Source of the DNA: Dethiosulfatarculus sandiegensis | GTDB taxonomy: Bacteria > Desulfobacterota > Desulfarculia > Desulfarculales > Desulfarculaceae | Reading direction: 5' to 3' | DNA: 64,000 nucleotides | NCBI RefSeq assembly: GCF_000931935.2 | Contig: NZ_AZAC01000004.1 | Span: 1-64,000 of the forward strand | Shown: piece after piece, positions 6,997-17,291 of the stretch | How the letters are laid out: each line of letters starts with the position of its first letter | Numbering within the stretch: position 1 is the stretch's first letter | Program-made: the position numbers and the translations under genes | Notes under the pieces: generated by a model | Database searches by the model: none | Seen by the model: only the letters and a program-made list of their open reading frames with translations | What the model was told of the DNA's origin: nothing

Positions 6997-9900
6997 TTAA
7001 TCCGCCGGCAGCGCGATATTCATTTCCTCGGCCATTTGAACAATGTACTTCATGGCTGTTTCGGTGTCATATTCTTCAAGCGCTGTTTCAATTTCATCCA
7101 GGCGCTGTGATGGCTTCATTACCTTTTTCAGCTGGGTTGCCTTCTCCTTTGCTGCGGAGATGTCTAAGTCCAACAGTTGGGCGATCTCTAATATAAGATT
7201 TCGAGCTTGTTCAGGATTCAGAGTCGGTTGATCCTGCTTGTCCTCAGAAGCGCCTGGTCTTTGCTCGAGTTCATCAACCGCTTTTCTGATGACGCCCAGC
7301 GAAGCATCGAGCTCAATCAACAGGGATTGAATTTCTTCGATCCCTCCTGAATGAATAAGATCCTCAACATTTACGGCTATTCGATAAACGTCATCAGCGG
7401 CCAGATTGCCGGCGGCTCCTTTCAGGCTGTGTGCTAAGCGCCCGGCAAGGTCAACATCACGATTTGTCAAAGCCTGTTCTATTTCACCGGCTATCGTTTT
7501 GTTGGATTTCAGAAACTTGATCAATATTCTTTTGTAGGTTTCCTCATTTCCGCCAACTTTTTCCAGGGCATCCGAGAGATTTATCCCGGCGATTGATTCC
7601 GGCAGACAGGGCTTGCTTTCCCGGGCGCTGGTTTGAGAAAAACTTGGTGCGGCGCTCGGCTGTTTTGGCTCCACCCATTTCAGAAGCGCGCCCAAGAGGA
7701 TTTTCGAAGCTATGGGTTTGGTCACATAATCACTCATGCCCGCCTCCAGGCACTTTTCACGAGTGCCCTGCATGGCGTGGGCTGTCATGGCGATAATGGG
7801 CGGCGCGTCTATGGATTTGTCTTGAAGTATACGGCGGGTCGCTTCATAGCCGTCCATATCCGGCATTTGGATGTCCATGAGCACCACGTCGAAAGTATCG
7901 TTCTTGGCAAGGGTTTTTAGCGCGGCTGTCCCATTATCTGCGGTCTTAACTTTAATGCCCCAGCTTTTCAGCCATTCACAGGCCACTTCTTGATTTATGG
8001 CATTGTCATCCACCAGCAGGACGCGCGCTCCGGCTAAGCGTTCGGGGGCCAGACCTTCGTCAGACCCGGACGGTTCAACCGTGGAATCCCTTTGGTCTGG
8101 ATGGCGATCAAACAATCCCATGATCGTGTCGAAAAGTAATGACGGATTAACCGGTTTGTGCAAAAAGGCGTCCAGCAAGGATTTCTCTGATTGTTGAAGG
8201 AGGTCCTGTCGCCCATAAGCTGACACCATGCAAATGATAGGCAGTTTCACCAGTTTCATTTCCGATTTGATTCGGCGGGCGGTTTCAATGCCGTTTAGCC
8301 CGGGCATTCGCCAGTCCATGAGAATGAGGTCAAAAGACTGATCATCCCCGGATATCATTTCCAGGGCCTTTTCACCGGAAGCGGCTGTGTGCGCCTCCAT
8401 CTGAAAAGATTGAATCCCCGCGGCCAGTATATCTCGCGAGGTTTGGTTGTCGTCTACAATCAAAACCCTGAGTCCACGCATATCGCCGGGAGTCAGGAAA
8501 CGGGCCTGCTTGTCCTCGTCCTGCTTGCCAAATATGGCGGTGAAAGTAAAGGTGCTGCCCTGGCCGAGGGTGCTTTTAACGGAGATATCTCCCCCCATGA
8601 GCCGCGTGAGTTGCATGCAAATGGCCAATCCAAGGCCGGTTCCCCCGTGGCGGCGTGTAATTGATGAATCCGCCTGGCTAAAGGACTCAAAGATGACGTC
8701 CAGGCGGTCCGGCGCTATACCGATTCCCGTATCGGTTACGGAAAACTCCAGTACCGTCAGCTCGGGTTTTGGGGGAGCGGTTTTAGCCAAGCGTACACTT
8801 AGCACCACCTCCCCACCTTGGGTGAATTTAATGGCGTTGCCCGTAAGATTGATCAGCACCTGCCCCAGGCGCACCGGGTCGCCGATCAGGTCAAGGGGGA
8901 TGTCATCACTGATGGAAACGGCCAGCTCGATTTCCTTTTCATGGGCGCTAAGAGAGTACATTTCCAAAATATTGGCCAAAACCTCTTGCAGCGAAAACTC
9001 GGTTTGCTCAAGCACCAGGCGCCCGGCTTCAATTTTGGAAAAGTCCAGTACATCGTTTACAACAGAGAGGAGGGTCTGGGAAGAAATGGTAATTTTTTTT
9101 AAATAATTAAGCTGCTTATCGGATAGGCTGGTTTTGGTCAAAAGCTCGGTCATGCCCATTACGGCATTGAGCGGGGTGCGGATTTCATGACTCATGTTGG
9201 CTAAAAATTCGCTCTTGGCCTGGGTCGCGGCTTCGGCGGCCTCACGTTCAACCTCTGCGTGAAGTCGTTCCTGTTCTGCTTTTTCACGCTCTTTTCTGGC
9301 GGTTATATCTACGATCGAGCCTTCGAAGTATTGCAATTGATTTTGGTTATCATAAACGCCGCGCTGGGAAATCGAACCCCAGAAAACGCTGCCGTCTTTG
9401 CGCCTGAATTCGGTTTCCATCTCGGCCATTCGGTCTTGTTTTTTATCGGCCTGGTCCACTTGAGAATGTTCTTTAGAATTTGCGTAACACTGCCTGGAAA
9501 AGTCAGAGATGGAATCCGTAAGCTCCTTGGGGGAATCGTAGCCAAACATGGTGGCCATGGCAAAGTTCGCCCGGATAAAACGGCCCTCGTGGGTCATTTG
9601 GAAAATGCCTTCATGCGCATTCTCGAAAATGCCGCGGTATTTTTCTTCCGCATTTATCAAATCGGCATAAACAACCCGAAGATAGGAGGTCATCTGCTTG
9701 AACGATTGCGCCAAGGAACCTATTTCATCACCGGAACCTTGTAGCTGTTCCAGTTCCCTGGATAGGCTTTCAAAGGAGTAGACAATTTCCCTGACCGCCC
9801 TATCTTCCGCCTCATCGGCGCTTTTGTTTACATCCATGACATTGGACATTGCGTTCTTAAGGATGCGAACCGGCGTGAGCACAAGACGGGAGAGCATCCA

Positions 9901-10488
9901 ATTCAAAAGCAAAGACATAAGCAAAAACATGGTGACCAGTAAGGCTGCGAAAATGGAAACAATGGTCCATGTTTCCCGGTTCAAAGACGCCAGTGAGTAG
10001 TTTATGCGGCAAAAGCCCACATCTTCGCCATAGGCCCTGAGGATGGAGGTATAGGTTAAAACCAATTGATCATCCGGAACATGGGTCTCGAAGGTCGCGT
10101 TTTTAGTCAGGCCCTTCAGCTTGTCTTTTGGCAACGCCTGAGGCAGGGTGCTTTGTGTGCCGGCAAAAGGCTTGCCCGTTAAATCGAACGCTGTTGCAGA
10201 TAAGATTTCTTCACGTTTGGCCATCTCATCAAGCGTTGCTTTCACCGCAAGCTCGTGCTCGGCAAAAAGTTCGTTACTGAGTTGTTGGTTGTGTTGGGCC
10301 AGAATGTCCTGTAGAGTCACCTTCACCTTATCGACCGCGTCTTCTCGCCTGTGAGTTTCGTAAACAGTTAAAAAAAAGCTAAAAATACCTGCAAGCACCA
10401 GGCAGGTAATTATAATGGCGAAATTTATCTTGGACCGGAGTCTATTCGGGATTGTACGTTTCCAGGATGGTTGAGACGATTTTTGCAT
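6997..10488 (-). CDS. hybrid sensor histidine kinase, PAS-HisKA-HATPase-REC-REC-HPt
   Basis: A 1163-residue inner-membrane kinase. Membrane helices at about 21-43 and 176-200 enclose a periplasmic sensor region. A HAMP-like segment (200-275) and a PAS domain (about 280-400, ending in a PAC-type motif) follow. HisKA has the phosphoacceptor His434 ([11 protein letters not shown]); the ATPase domain has N, G1 and G2 boxes ([21 protein letters not shown]). Two receivers follow with Asp725 and Asp872, then an HPt domain with His1020 ([10 protein letters not shown]). All relay residues are present, so a full internal His-Asp-His phosphorelay is possible. The short regulator downstream is the likely final partner. 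The input ligand is unknown; the periplasmic binding protein next door is one candidate, which is inference. Confidence 0.9.
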   Translation of the reverse strand: MQKSSQPSWKRTIPNRLRSKINFAIIITCLVLAGIFSFFLTVYETHRREDAVDKVKVTLQDILAQHNQQLSNELFAEHELAVKATLDEMAKREEILSATAFDLTGKPFAGTQSTLPQALPKDKLKGLTKNATFETHVPDDQLVLTYTSILRAYGEDVGFCRINYSLASLNRETWTIVSIFAALLVTMFLLMSLLLNWMLSRLVLTPVRILKNAMSNVMDVNKSADEAEDRAVREIVYSFESLSRELEQLQGSGDEIGSLAQSFKQMTSYLRVVYADLINAEEKYRGIFENAHEGIFQMTHEGRFIRANFAMATMFGYDSPKELTDSISDFSRQCYANSKEHSQVDQADKKQDRMAEMETEFRRKDGSVFWGSISQRGVYDNQNQLQYFEGSIVDITARKEREKAEQERLHAEVEREAAEAATQAKSEFLANMSHEIRTPLNAVMGMTELLTKTSLSDKQLNYLKKITISSQTLLSVVNDVLDFSKIEAGRLVLEQTEFSLQEVLANILEMYSLSAHEKEIELAVSISDDIPLDLIGDPVRLGQVLINLTGNAIKFTQGGEVVLSVRLAKTAPPKPELTVLEFSVTDTGIGIAPDRLDVIFESFSQADSSITRRHGGTGLGLAICMQLTRLMGGDISVKSTLGQGSTFTFTAIFGKQDEDKQARFLTPGDMRGLRVLIVDDNQTSRDILAAGIQSFQMEAHTAASGEKALEMISGDDQSFDLILMDWRMPGLNGIETARRIKSEMKLVKLPIICMVSAYGRQDLLQQSEKSLLDAFLHKPVNPSLLFDTIMGLFDRHPDQRDSTVEPSGSDEGLAPERLAGARVLLVDDNAINQEVACEWLKSWGIKVKTADNGTAALKTLAKNDTFDVVLMDIQMPDMDGYEATRRILQDKSIDAPPIIAMTAHAMQGTREKCLEAGMSDYVTKPIASKILLGALLKWVEPKQPSAAPSFSQTSARESKPCLPESIAGINLSDALEKVGGNEETYKRILIKFLKSNKTIAGEIEQALTNRDVDLAGRLAHSLKGAAGNLAADDVYRIAVNVEDLIHSGGIEEIQSLLIELDASLGVIRKAVDELEQRPGASEDKQDQPTLNPEQARNLILEIAQLLDLDISAAKEKATQLKKVMKPSQRLDEIETALEEYDTETAMKYIVQMAEEMNIALPAD

Positions 10489-11499
10489 TTTTCAACAGAC
10501 ACTTTCCCTCAAAATTGCCGGTTTAAGCAGCTTTTTCCCAAGACGTAAAGCCCAAGTTTGAGCGCTTTTCAATATGCGTCGTTTATTTCTTGGTAATTTT
10601 CATGGCAGTGGTTACTTTGCCCGGATGCCCGAATACCTGTTGATGGTTTTTGTTGGGCATGGTTTCAGGGTGTTGCTCTCCAGTTGCCGGGGTAGATAAC
10701 AGCCTGAACTATGCCCAAAGTGGAATAAAGCCGGAGTCCCGGCTAACCGGGCCGCATCAGACCAGGAATTTCAAGCAATGTCGAGGCAATCTATGGACCT
10801 GGAGCTTAAATCGGGTCTGGACAGCTCAAATCTGATGGGCATGTAGCGCCTGGCATGCTTGTCCTGGTTCTGTGGGCCGTCAAACCATACGTAACTATCC
10901 TTGTGGTGTACATTCCGAGGATGAAGTGTCATGGAATATGGATCTGGCAGATCAACCCAGGACCATCATCTTTGTCTCGGATTTGTTGGTTTTTAAAGTT
11001 TGGTTACGCCTGTTGGTTGGGCGAAACCAGCATGATCAATCCGTGGCATCAGGCAATTGCCAATCTCGGCTGTATTAGAACATTTTTTACTTTATGGCTT
11101 TTCCTATGAGGAGCTGCAAGATTAAAGGTCGCTTTCCTGCAATGTGAAAGATGGAAATCCGAAGAAAATAAAAATTTGTAAGCATATCTTCAAGTCTGAG
11201 TAATGTGTGTACCAACCTCTTGGCTACTTAATATAACATCAGCCAAAGATAATCTTACAAGTTAAAACTTATCTTAAGATGTAAAGCCATGTGCTCATGA
11301 AACTATCCGCGACTGGGTAAAACGCCCGGCCTTTGGGTTTTTGCTACATTGCGAGAAAGCGTGGAGGTACTTCACCAGGCAACTTGGGGGGAGCAGATAA
11401 AAGCGGAATCAATCCGGCACATTTGATAACACGTGTTGTCGAATTGTTGTCAATTTTGCCCGGTTTCACCCAGAAATGGGGGGATATGCACCAAATAAA
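10489..11499. other. long intergenic stretch without a supported gene
   Basis: About 1 kb. One 68-codon frame at 10872-11078 (plus strand) has a protein-like middle (WNMDLADQPRTIIFVSDLLV) but no Shine-Dalgarno site and no family that I recognise; it may be a remnant. The part near 11150-11290 is AT-rich. No repeat, IS end or RNA gene was found before the tRNA terminator. Confidence 0.4.
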
Positions 11500-11529
11500 A
11501 AGGCCTCACCGTTTTTCCGGTGAGGCCTT
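11500..11529 (-). terminator. tRNA-Arg terminator
   Basis: Stem AAGGCCTCACCG (11500-11511) with CGGTGAGGCCTT (11518-11529), followed on the minus strand by TTTTTATTT. It lies 26 bases past the CCA end of the tRNA. Confidence 0.85.
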
Positions 11530-11555
11530 AACCTGTTTATGACAGGTGTATTTTT

Positions 11556-11632
11556 TGGTGCGCCCGGCCTGATTCGAACAGGCGGCCTACGGATTCGTAG
11601 TCCGGCGCTCTATCCAGCTGAGCTACGGGCGC
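11556..11632 (-). tRNA. tRNA-Arg (anticodon ACG)
   Basis: Seventy-seven bases with encoded CCA. The acceptor stem GCGCCCG pairs with CGGGCGC. The D-arm GCTC...GAGC, anticodon loop CTACGAA (anticodon ACG), T-arm GCCTG-TTCGAAT-CAGGC and discriminator A are all regular. The outermost pair of the anticodon stem is a C-T mismatch (CCGGA against TCCGT). ACG is normally edited to ICG by TadA to read CGU, CGC and CGA. Confidence 0.95.
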
Positions 11633-11662
11633 ATATATGCTTTTTCAGCGAAACGACAGTGG

Positions 11663-11690
11663 ATTATAACAGAATGGTGTCTTTTGGCAA
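11663..11690 (-). promoter_or_regulatory. tRNA-Arg promoter
   Basis: Minus strand: TTGCCA (11690-11685), a 16-base spacer, and a perfect TATAAT (11668-11663), about 30 bases ahead of the mature 5' end. Confidence 0.75.
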
Positions 11691-11760
11691 CAGGCAAAGC
11701 CGCCATTGGGTTAAACTTTTCTGTTATTTACCCATAATCGTATTATTTCAGCGCCTTGGG

Positions 11761-13188
11761 CTATGCCTGATTGCAGAGTTCCAGGGCGCGGTCCAGCCTT
11801 TTCAAGGTGGAGTCCTGGCCCAGGATGTCCATTACCTCAAAGATGCCCGGGCTGAAGGTGCGGCCGGTTAAGGCAACCCTGGTGGGTTGAGCCACCTTGC
11901 CGAGTTTTAACTCCATCTCTTCTGCCAGTTCATGGAAGGCGTGTTCCATGGCCTCCATGTTGTTGGCCCCGTGGGTGACGACCAGTTCGCGCACCTTTTC
12001 CAGGATAGGCGCGTTCTGGGCCTTCATGAATTTTTTGGCGGCCTTGGCATCCATCTCCGGCATATCCACCAGATAGGGCGAGGCAGCGTCGGCCAGCTCC
12101 ACCAGGGTTTTGGCCCTGGGTTTGAGATGGGGCAGGGCCATGGCCAGAATACGGTTTTTAGCCTCGTCCATCTCTATGCCCAGGTCAGCCAAAAACGGCT
12201 GCACCAGCTCGATCAGGTAAGCGTCGTCTGAATTCTGGATGTAATGGGCATTGATATGGATCAGCTTATCCATGTCAAACACGGCCGCGCTTTTGCCCAC
12301 ATGCTCCAGTCCGAAATATTTGATCAGCTCTTCAACGCTGAAGATTTCCTGATCGCCGTGGGACCAGCCCAGCCTGGCCAGCATATTGACCATGGCCTCG
12401 GGCAAAAAGCCCTGGGTTTTGTATTCCATCACGCTGGTGGCGCCATGGCGTTTGGAGAGCCTGGTCTTGTCCGGGCCCAGGATCATCGGCACATGGCCGA
12501 ACTGGGGCAGCGGCGCGCCCAGGGCCTCGAATAAAAGGATCTGGCGCGGGGTGTTGGCCACATGGTCATCACCCCTGATAACGTGGCTCACCTTCATGTC
12601 AATATCATCGACCACCACAGCCAGATGATAGGTGGGGGTGCCGTCGCTGCGCAGGATCACCAGGTCGTCCAGCTCCTTGTTGTCCCAGGAGATCACGCCC
12701 TTGACCAAGTCTTTGAATACGGTCTGGCCGGATTTGGGGCTTTTGAAGCGCACCACCGCTCCAGGCGCGGGGCCCAGGTTTTTTTCCCGGCAGGTGCTGT
12801 CGTACATGGGCTTTTTGCCCTCTTTTTTGGCCTGTTCCCTTTTGGCGTCCACCTCTTCGGGCGTACAGTGACACCAATAGGCCTTGCCTTCGGCCAGAAG
12901 CTGGTCAATGGCCTGGCGGTAGCGGTCAAAGCGCTTGGTCTGGTAATAGGGGCCGTCGTCATAAGACATGCCCAGCCAGTCCATGGCCTGGATTATGGAT
13001 TGGGTATATTCCTCTTTGGAACGCTTGCGGTCTGTGTCTTCCAGGCGGAAAACCAGCTCGCCGCCCAAGTTCCTGGCAAAAAGCCAGTTAAAAAGCGCGG
13101 TTCTGGCCCCGCCCAGGTGCAGGGCTCCGGTGGGCGAGGGGGGGAAGCGGGTGCGCACCCTGGGGGTGTTGTCCTGGTTTTGGCTCAT
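11761..13188 (-). CDS. gltX: glutamyl-tRNA synthetase
   Basis: A 475-residue class I aminoacyl-tRNA synthetase that charges tRNA-Glu (and, in organisms using the amidotransferase route, tRNA-Gln). The HIGH-type motif is at residues 15-25 (PPSPTGALHLGGARTALFN), the KMSKS-type motif is KTRLSKRHG near 245, and the C-terminal anticodon-binding region ends LDRALELCNQA. Length is normal for the family. The start at ATG 13188 follows GGGAG at a good distance. A terminator of the che operon lies 50 bases upstream, so gltX must have its own promoter in that gap or rely on read-through. Downstream is the tRNA-Arg promoter. Confidence 0.95.
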   Translation of the reverse strand: MSQNQDNTPRVRTRFPPSPTGALHLGGARTALFNWLFARNLGGELVFRLEDTDRKRSKEEYTQSIIQAMDWLGMSYDDGPYYQTKRFDRYRQAIDQLLAEGKAYWCHCTPEEVDAKREQAKKEGKKPMYDSTCREKNLGPAPGAVVRFKSPKSGQTVFKDLVKGVISWDNKELDDLVILRSDGTPTYHLAVVVDDIDMKVSHVIRGDDHVANTPRQILLFEALGAPLPQFGHVPMILGPDKTRLSKRHGATSVMEYKTQGFLPEAMVNMLARLGWSHGDQEIFSVEELIKYFGLEHVGKSAAVFDMDKLIHINAHYIQNSDDAYLIELVQPFLADLGIEMDEAKNRILAMALPHLKPRAKTLVELADAASPYLVDMPEMDAKAAKKFMKAQNAPILEKVRELVVTHGANNMEAMEHAFHELAEEMELKLGKVAQPTRVALTGRTFSPGIFEVMDILGQDSTLKRLDRALELCNQA

Positions 13189-13237
13189 CTAAGGCTCCCA
13201 TGTTCCGTTCCCGGCAAGGCAGGTGGAACAATGAAAA

Positions 13238-13268
13238 ACGCCCCTTTTGTTAAGCTCACAAGAGGCGT
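13238..13268 (-). terminator. terminator at the end of the che operon
   Basis: On the minus strand ACGCCTCTTGT pairs with ACAAAAGGGGCGT around a short loop and runs into TTTTT (13237-13233). It lies between the HsdR_N-like gene and gltX. Confidence 0.75.
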
Positions 13269-13354
13269 ATGAGTTTTATGGTTTTTAAGGAGCAATCAGC
13301 TCTTTATTTTCCTTTTGAAAAGGCAAGATATCCCAAACCGGCCTGCAAGGCAAG

Positions 13355-13870
13355 TCAGACCCGGCAAGCAGGTGGGCATTGTAAAAAGGCATAGGCCGCG
13401 TAAATACGGGCCGCGTTTATGCGTTTTCGCTCAGATGGTTGATATGGCTCGGTATCCGCCACCATGCGTGCAAGCTCTCCCGCTGTGGGTATGGCTTTGA
13501 GCCCCTCTTCCAGCACCTTGCCGGTGACCACCTCCAAAAGCTCTGCGTCTTCGCCGTTGCAGACCAGGGCAAAGGGCGGGGCAGGGTCTGTTATCAGGCA
13601 GGCCGTGGCTATGGTTTCCCGCTCCCTGGTAACCAAAGATCCTCTGGCGCAGCGCAAAATCAGGCCCGGCCGGTCTTTACAGTTGATAAGTATGTCTGCC
13701 CTGAAGTTTATGGTGTGGTCTTCCAGGGTCATTTCCCGGTAGGCGTCCACCTCCACCTGGTCTTTTGTGTATCCCTTTTCCAGCAAAATGGCCTCCACCT
13801 TTTGCCGGACATATTCATCGTCATTATAGGGGATGGATTTACCGGTGATCAGGTCGGTATAGGTTTCCAT
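13355..13870 (-). CDS. small HsdR N-terminal-like (restriction nuclease fold) protein
   Basis: A 171-residue protein resembling the stand-alone HSDR_N_2 family (type I restriction enzyme R N-terminal domain). The fold is suggested by EYVRQKVEAILLEKGY, then FRADILINCKDRPGLILRC and a later VVTGKVLEEG. In active nucleases of this fold a D...ExK triad is expected. Here D (RADILIN) is present, but the ExK position reads LILRCARG, so activity is doubtful. Start at ATG 13870 with AAAGGTG nine bases upstream; the longer frame to 13900 has no such site. It is the last gene before the che terminator, 71 bases after cheB. No methylase or specificity subunit is near, so this is not a restriction system. 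Confidence 0.65.
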   Translation of the reverse strand: METYTDLITGKSIPYNDDEYVRQKVEAILLEKGYTKDQVEVDAYREMTLEDHTINFRADILINCKDRPGLILRCARGSLVTRERETIATACLITDPAPPFALVCNGEDAELLEVVTGKVLEEGLKAIPTAGELARMVADTEPYQPSERKRINAARIYAAYAFLQCPPACRV

Positions 13871-13941
13871 GGTCAGGCACCTTTGGCGAAAGGTCGTCAT
13901 TGGCCGTGAACCTGTTTTTTGCGGGCTAGGCGGGGCAGGAC

Positions 13942-15009
<1,068 letters not shown>

Positions 15010-15084
15010 TCACCCTGGGCAAAATCAGATTTTTCTATATATCGTCTTTTATGCTCAAGAAGGGGTTGAAAAGTTTTGCAATTT

Positions 15085-15558
15085 TTATTTTCGGTGCAAC
15101 CGCCAGCCGCAGATAAACGGGTATTCCTCCAAGTCATAGAAAAGGTGCTCTTGGGCCTGGGCAAAAGCCGGCCCCAGGTCTTCGGCCGGGACGTGGGAGG
15201 AGTCAGGCAGCCCCATTTGCCACTCGCCCTTGGGGTCTATGGCTGTCAGCACGCTGCCCACAACAATATTCAACATCTCGCCATAGGCGTCCATCATGTC
15301 CGAGTCTTCCACCTCCTCGGGCTCGCAGGAAAGGATGTTGGCCGAAAGTATTCTGGCCAGCTCAGCCGGGCCCCAGGCCCATATTTTTATGGTAATGGAA
15401 TCGCGGTTGGCGCTTAAGTTGCTCTGAAACCAGGATCCCTTGAAATCATCGCCGCGCTCATCCAACAGATCCGGCATCTCCTCAGGCACCATGAAATACA
15501 TGGTGCTGAAGGCTTCAGAAATCGAGTCCTTCAGGACTTTCCTCCATTGCACTTCCAT
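15085..15558 (-). CDS. cheX: CheX-like chemotaxis phosphatase domain protein
   Basis: About 157 residues, fitting the CheX/CheC family that dephosphorylates CheY-P. The active-site pattern D-x3-E-x2-N is present in DAYGEMLN, followed about 20 residues later by a Pro (GLPDSS). The protein begins VQWRKVLKDSISEAFSTMYF, as in CheX. Start at ATG 15558, seven bases after GGGAG; the frame extending to 15573 would begin at the GTG inside that site. The gene overlaps the end of the upstream receiver gene by 44 bases, so the two are translationally linked, which fits a phosphatase acting on that receiver. Family assignment is good; the direction of its effect is inferred. Confidence 0.75.
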   Translation of the reverse strand: MEVQWRKVLKDSISEAFSTMYFMVPEEMPDLLDERGDDFKGSWFQSNLSANRDSITIKIWAWGPAELARILSANILSCEPEEVEDSDMMDAYGEMLNIVVGSVLTAIDPKGEWQMGLPDSSHVPAEDLGPAFAQAQEHLFYDLEEYPFICGWRLHRK

Positions 15559-15934
15559 CAGGTTCTCCCACAAACAGGCTCAGAATTTTTCGTAGACCCT
15601 CGGGCTGGAAAGGCTTGACCACATATCCCCTGGCCCCCAGGGCCAGGGCTTCGCGCAGCCTTTCCTTGCGGCCCTCGGTTGTAACCAATATGAAGCAGCG
15701 CGGGGTCAGACCTTCTGCCTGTAATGCATTTAAAAGTTCCAGTCCGTTCATGTTGGGCATATGAAGGTCGCTTAAAACCACGTCCACTTCATTATTGCGC
15801 AGGATTTCCAGCGCCTCCAATCCGTCGGCACCCTCATAGCAGGTCTGCACCGGAAAACCGGCCGCTTTCAAGGTTTTCTTGATCACGGCCCGCATGGCCT
15901 TGGAGTCATCCACCACCAATACCCTTAAAGACAT
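15515..15934 (-). CDS. CheY-like single-domain response regulator
   Basis: A 139-residue receiver domain without output domain. DD is at the first strand (VLVVDDSKAMRAVI), the phosphoacceptor Asp in VVLSDLHMPNMNG, a Thr in LVTTEGRK and the Lys in VVKPFQPEG. It would take phosphate from CheA and act on the flagellar switch or on another target. Start at ATG 15934 with AAGGGG eight bases upstream; a GTG three codons earlier overlaps the site. A tail of about 15 residues (SLFVGEPDGSAMEESPEGLDF) extends past the receiver and is encoded in the overlap with cheX. Confidence 0.9.
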   Translation of the reverse strand: MSLRVLVVDDSKAMRAVIKKTLKAAGFPVQTCYEGADGLEALEILRNNEVDVVLSDLHMPNMNGLELLNALQAEGLTPRCFILVTTEGRKERLREALALGARGYVVKPFQPEGLRKILSLFVGEPDGSAMEESPEGLDF

Positions 15935-15955
15935 CACTTTCACCCCTTGAGCCGG

Positions 15956-16807
15956 CTAGTTAGCCATGCTCAACAATTCTTCTGCTTTTTCTCCGATATC
16001 CTTCACCGCCAAGAGGTGATCATCAAGATCACGCGCCTTTAAACCCAGCTCGTCCATCAGTGCCTGAGGCATCCGGACCGCGAGCCCCTGTGCTCCGCCG
16101 CCAATGCCCATGCTAAGGACCACAAGATTGGCCAAGTTTACCAGGGCCACCAGTTTGCGGTCTTTATTGGTCTGGCTGAAATCATGGTGATAGGCAATGG
16201 CCCGAATTATAGGCTCGGGAAAGTTCCAGCTGCGCACCACCTTGGCCCCCAACAGGGCGTGGTCCACTCCCAGCACCTTTCTTTCCGCTTCCGGAAAGCT
16301 CATGCCTTCTTCCTTAACCAGCCTTAAGATTTCTTTAAACTCTTCCTCCACAAACTCGCTTAAAATGAGTTTCCCCACATCATGTAAAAGCCCGGCGGTA
16401 AACAGGGTGGAAAGGTCTTTGTATCCGTACTGTTTGCCCATTTCCTGGGCCAGGAGCGCCACAGCCACACTGTGCCGCCAAAGTTCTCCACCTTTGAGTC
16501 GGTAGCCTGTCTGGTCATTTTTATAATAGGAGACCACCTCGCTGGTTAAGATGATGTCAACCACCTTGTTGACTCCCAGATAGGTCATGGCCTGCTGTAA
16601 GGAAGAGACCTTTCTGGTTAATCCGTAATAAGGCGAGTTGCACACCTTAAGCACGTGGGCGGTAATGCCCGGGTCCACCCGGACCACCTCCACCAACTCC
16701 TCAAATGAAAATTCCGGATCATTTACCAGGCTCAGAACTTGCTGCAACACAGCGGGTACACCCGGTAGATGATCCACCTGTTTCAGTATTCGTTTGATCA
16801 GGCTCAC
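15956..16807 (-). CDS. HDOD domain protein of the che operon
   Basis: A 283-residue cytoplasmic protein made of one HDOD domain, a metal-dependent phosphohydrolase-related fold usually lacking full catalytic metal sites. Features: LPGVPAVLQQVLSLVNDP at the start of the domain, ITAHVLKVCNSPYYGL, and the HD-like stretch TAGLLHDVGKLIL with a later GAKVVRSWNFPEPI. Start is GTG 16807, nine bases after GGAGGT. It overlaps the cheD stop as GTGA, so the two are coupled. HDOD proteins are common in che and c-di-GMP signalling operons of Deltaproteobacteria; the molecular role here is unknown. Confidence 0.85.
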   Translation of the reverse strand: MSLIKRILKQVDHLPGVPAVLQQVLSLVNDPEFSFEELVEVVRVDPGITAHVLKVCNSPYYGLTRKVSSLQQAMTYLGVNKVVDIILTSEVVSYYKNDQTGYRLKGGELWRHSVAVALLAQEMGKQYGYKDLSTLFTAGLLHDVGKLILSEFVEEEFKEILRLVKEEGMSFPEAERKVLGVDHALLGAKVVRSWNFPEPIIRAIAYHHDFSQTNKDRKLVALVNLANLVVLSMGIGGGAQGLAVRMPQALMDELGLKARDLDDHLLAVKDIGEKAEELLSMAN

Positions 16808-17289
16808 AATGCCTTGACCTCCATGCCGTTTGTCTTGACCCACACCTGGCCCGTGGCTACGTCAATCCCCACAGTGCGGTTGACATTGCCTCCAATATCC
16901 TCTGCATCCACCAGTACGTTGTTGCGCCAGAAAATTTTGCGCACCGCTGTGTAGTTGCGCTTGCCGATATTGAAATGGCCAGTTGCGTCCATGACTTGGC
17001 TGCCCCCCACCAAGACAACCCGCATGCGACCTTTTTTTGCCCCCAGGGCATAGGCCGATCGAAAAAGGATGGGGAGGCCCGTATCTGCGAAGACCGCCGG
17101 TTGTTTGGTGGCCCTTTCCAGGTTAAGGTTTGAATCCGGCAGCATGATATGCAACAGCCCTCCAACCTTTACCCTTGGGTCATACAAAACCACCCCGATG
17201 CATGAGCCCAGGGAGAATGTAACTATCTCCTTGCTGGTATCATCGGAGACAGCCACGTCTCCCACGCCTACGGTGATTCTTGGTTTCAA
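16804..17289 (-). CDS. cheD: chemoreceptor glutamine deamidase CheD
   Basis: A 161-residue CheD. The catalytic Cys is in TFSLGSCIGVVLYD and the His in GGLLHIMLPDS, both in the family arrangement. CheD deamidates receptor glutamines and in many bacteria binds CheC or CheX-like phosphatases; a CheX-like gene lies two genes downstream. The start is TTG 17289, six bases after GAGGT; no better codon is available. The cheR stop lies in the same short gap. Confidence 0.9.
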   Translation of the reverse strand: MKPRITVGVGDVAVSDDTSKEIVTFSLGSCIGVVLYDPRVKVGGLLHIMLPDSNLNLERATKQPAVFADTGLPILFRSAYALGAKKGRMRVVLVGGSQVMDATGHFNIGKRNYTAVRKIFWRNNVLVDAEDIGGNVNRTVGIDVATGQVWVKTNGMEVKAL

Positions 17290-17291
17290 GC

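Noticed and set aside
13355-13870. Possible type I restriction system
   Set aside because: Only an HsdR_N-like domain is present; no HsdM, HsdS or helicase part.
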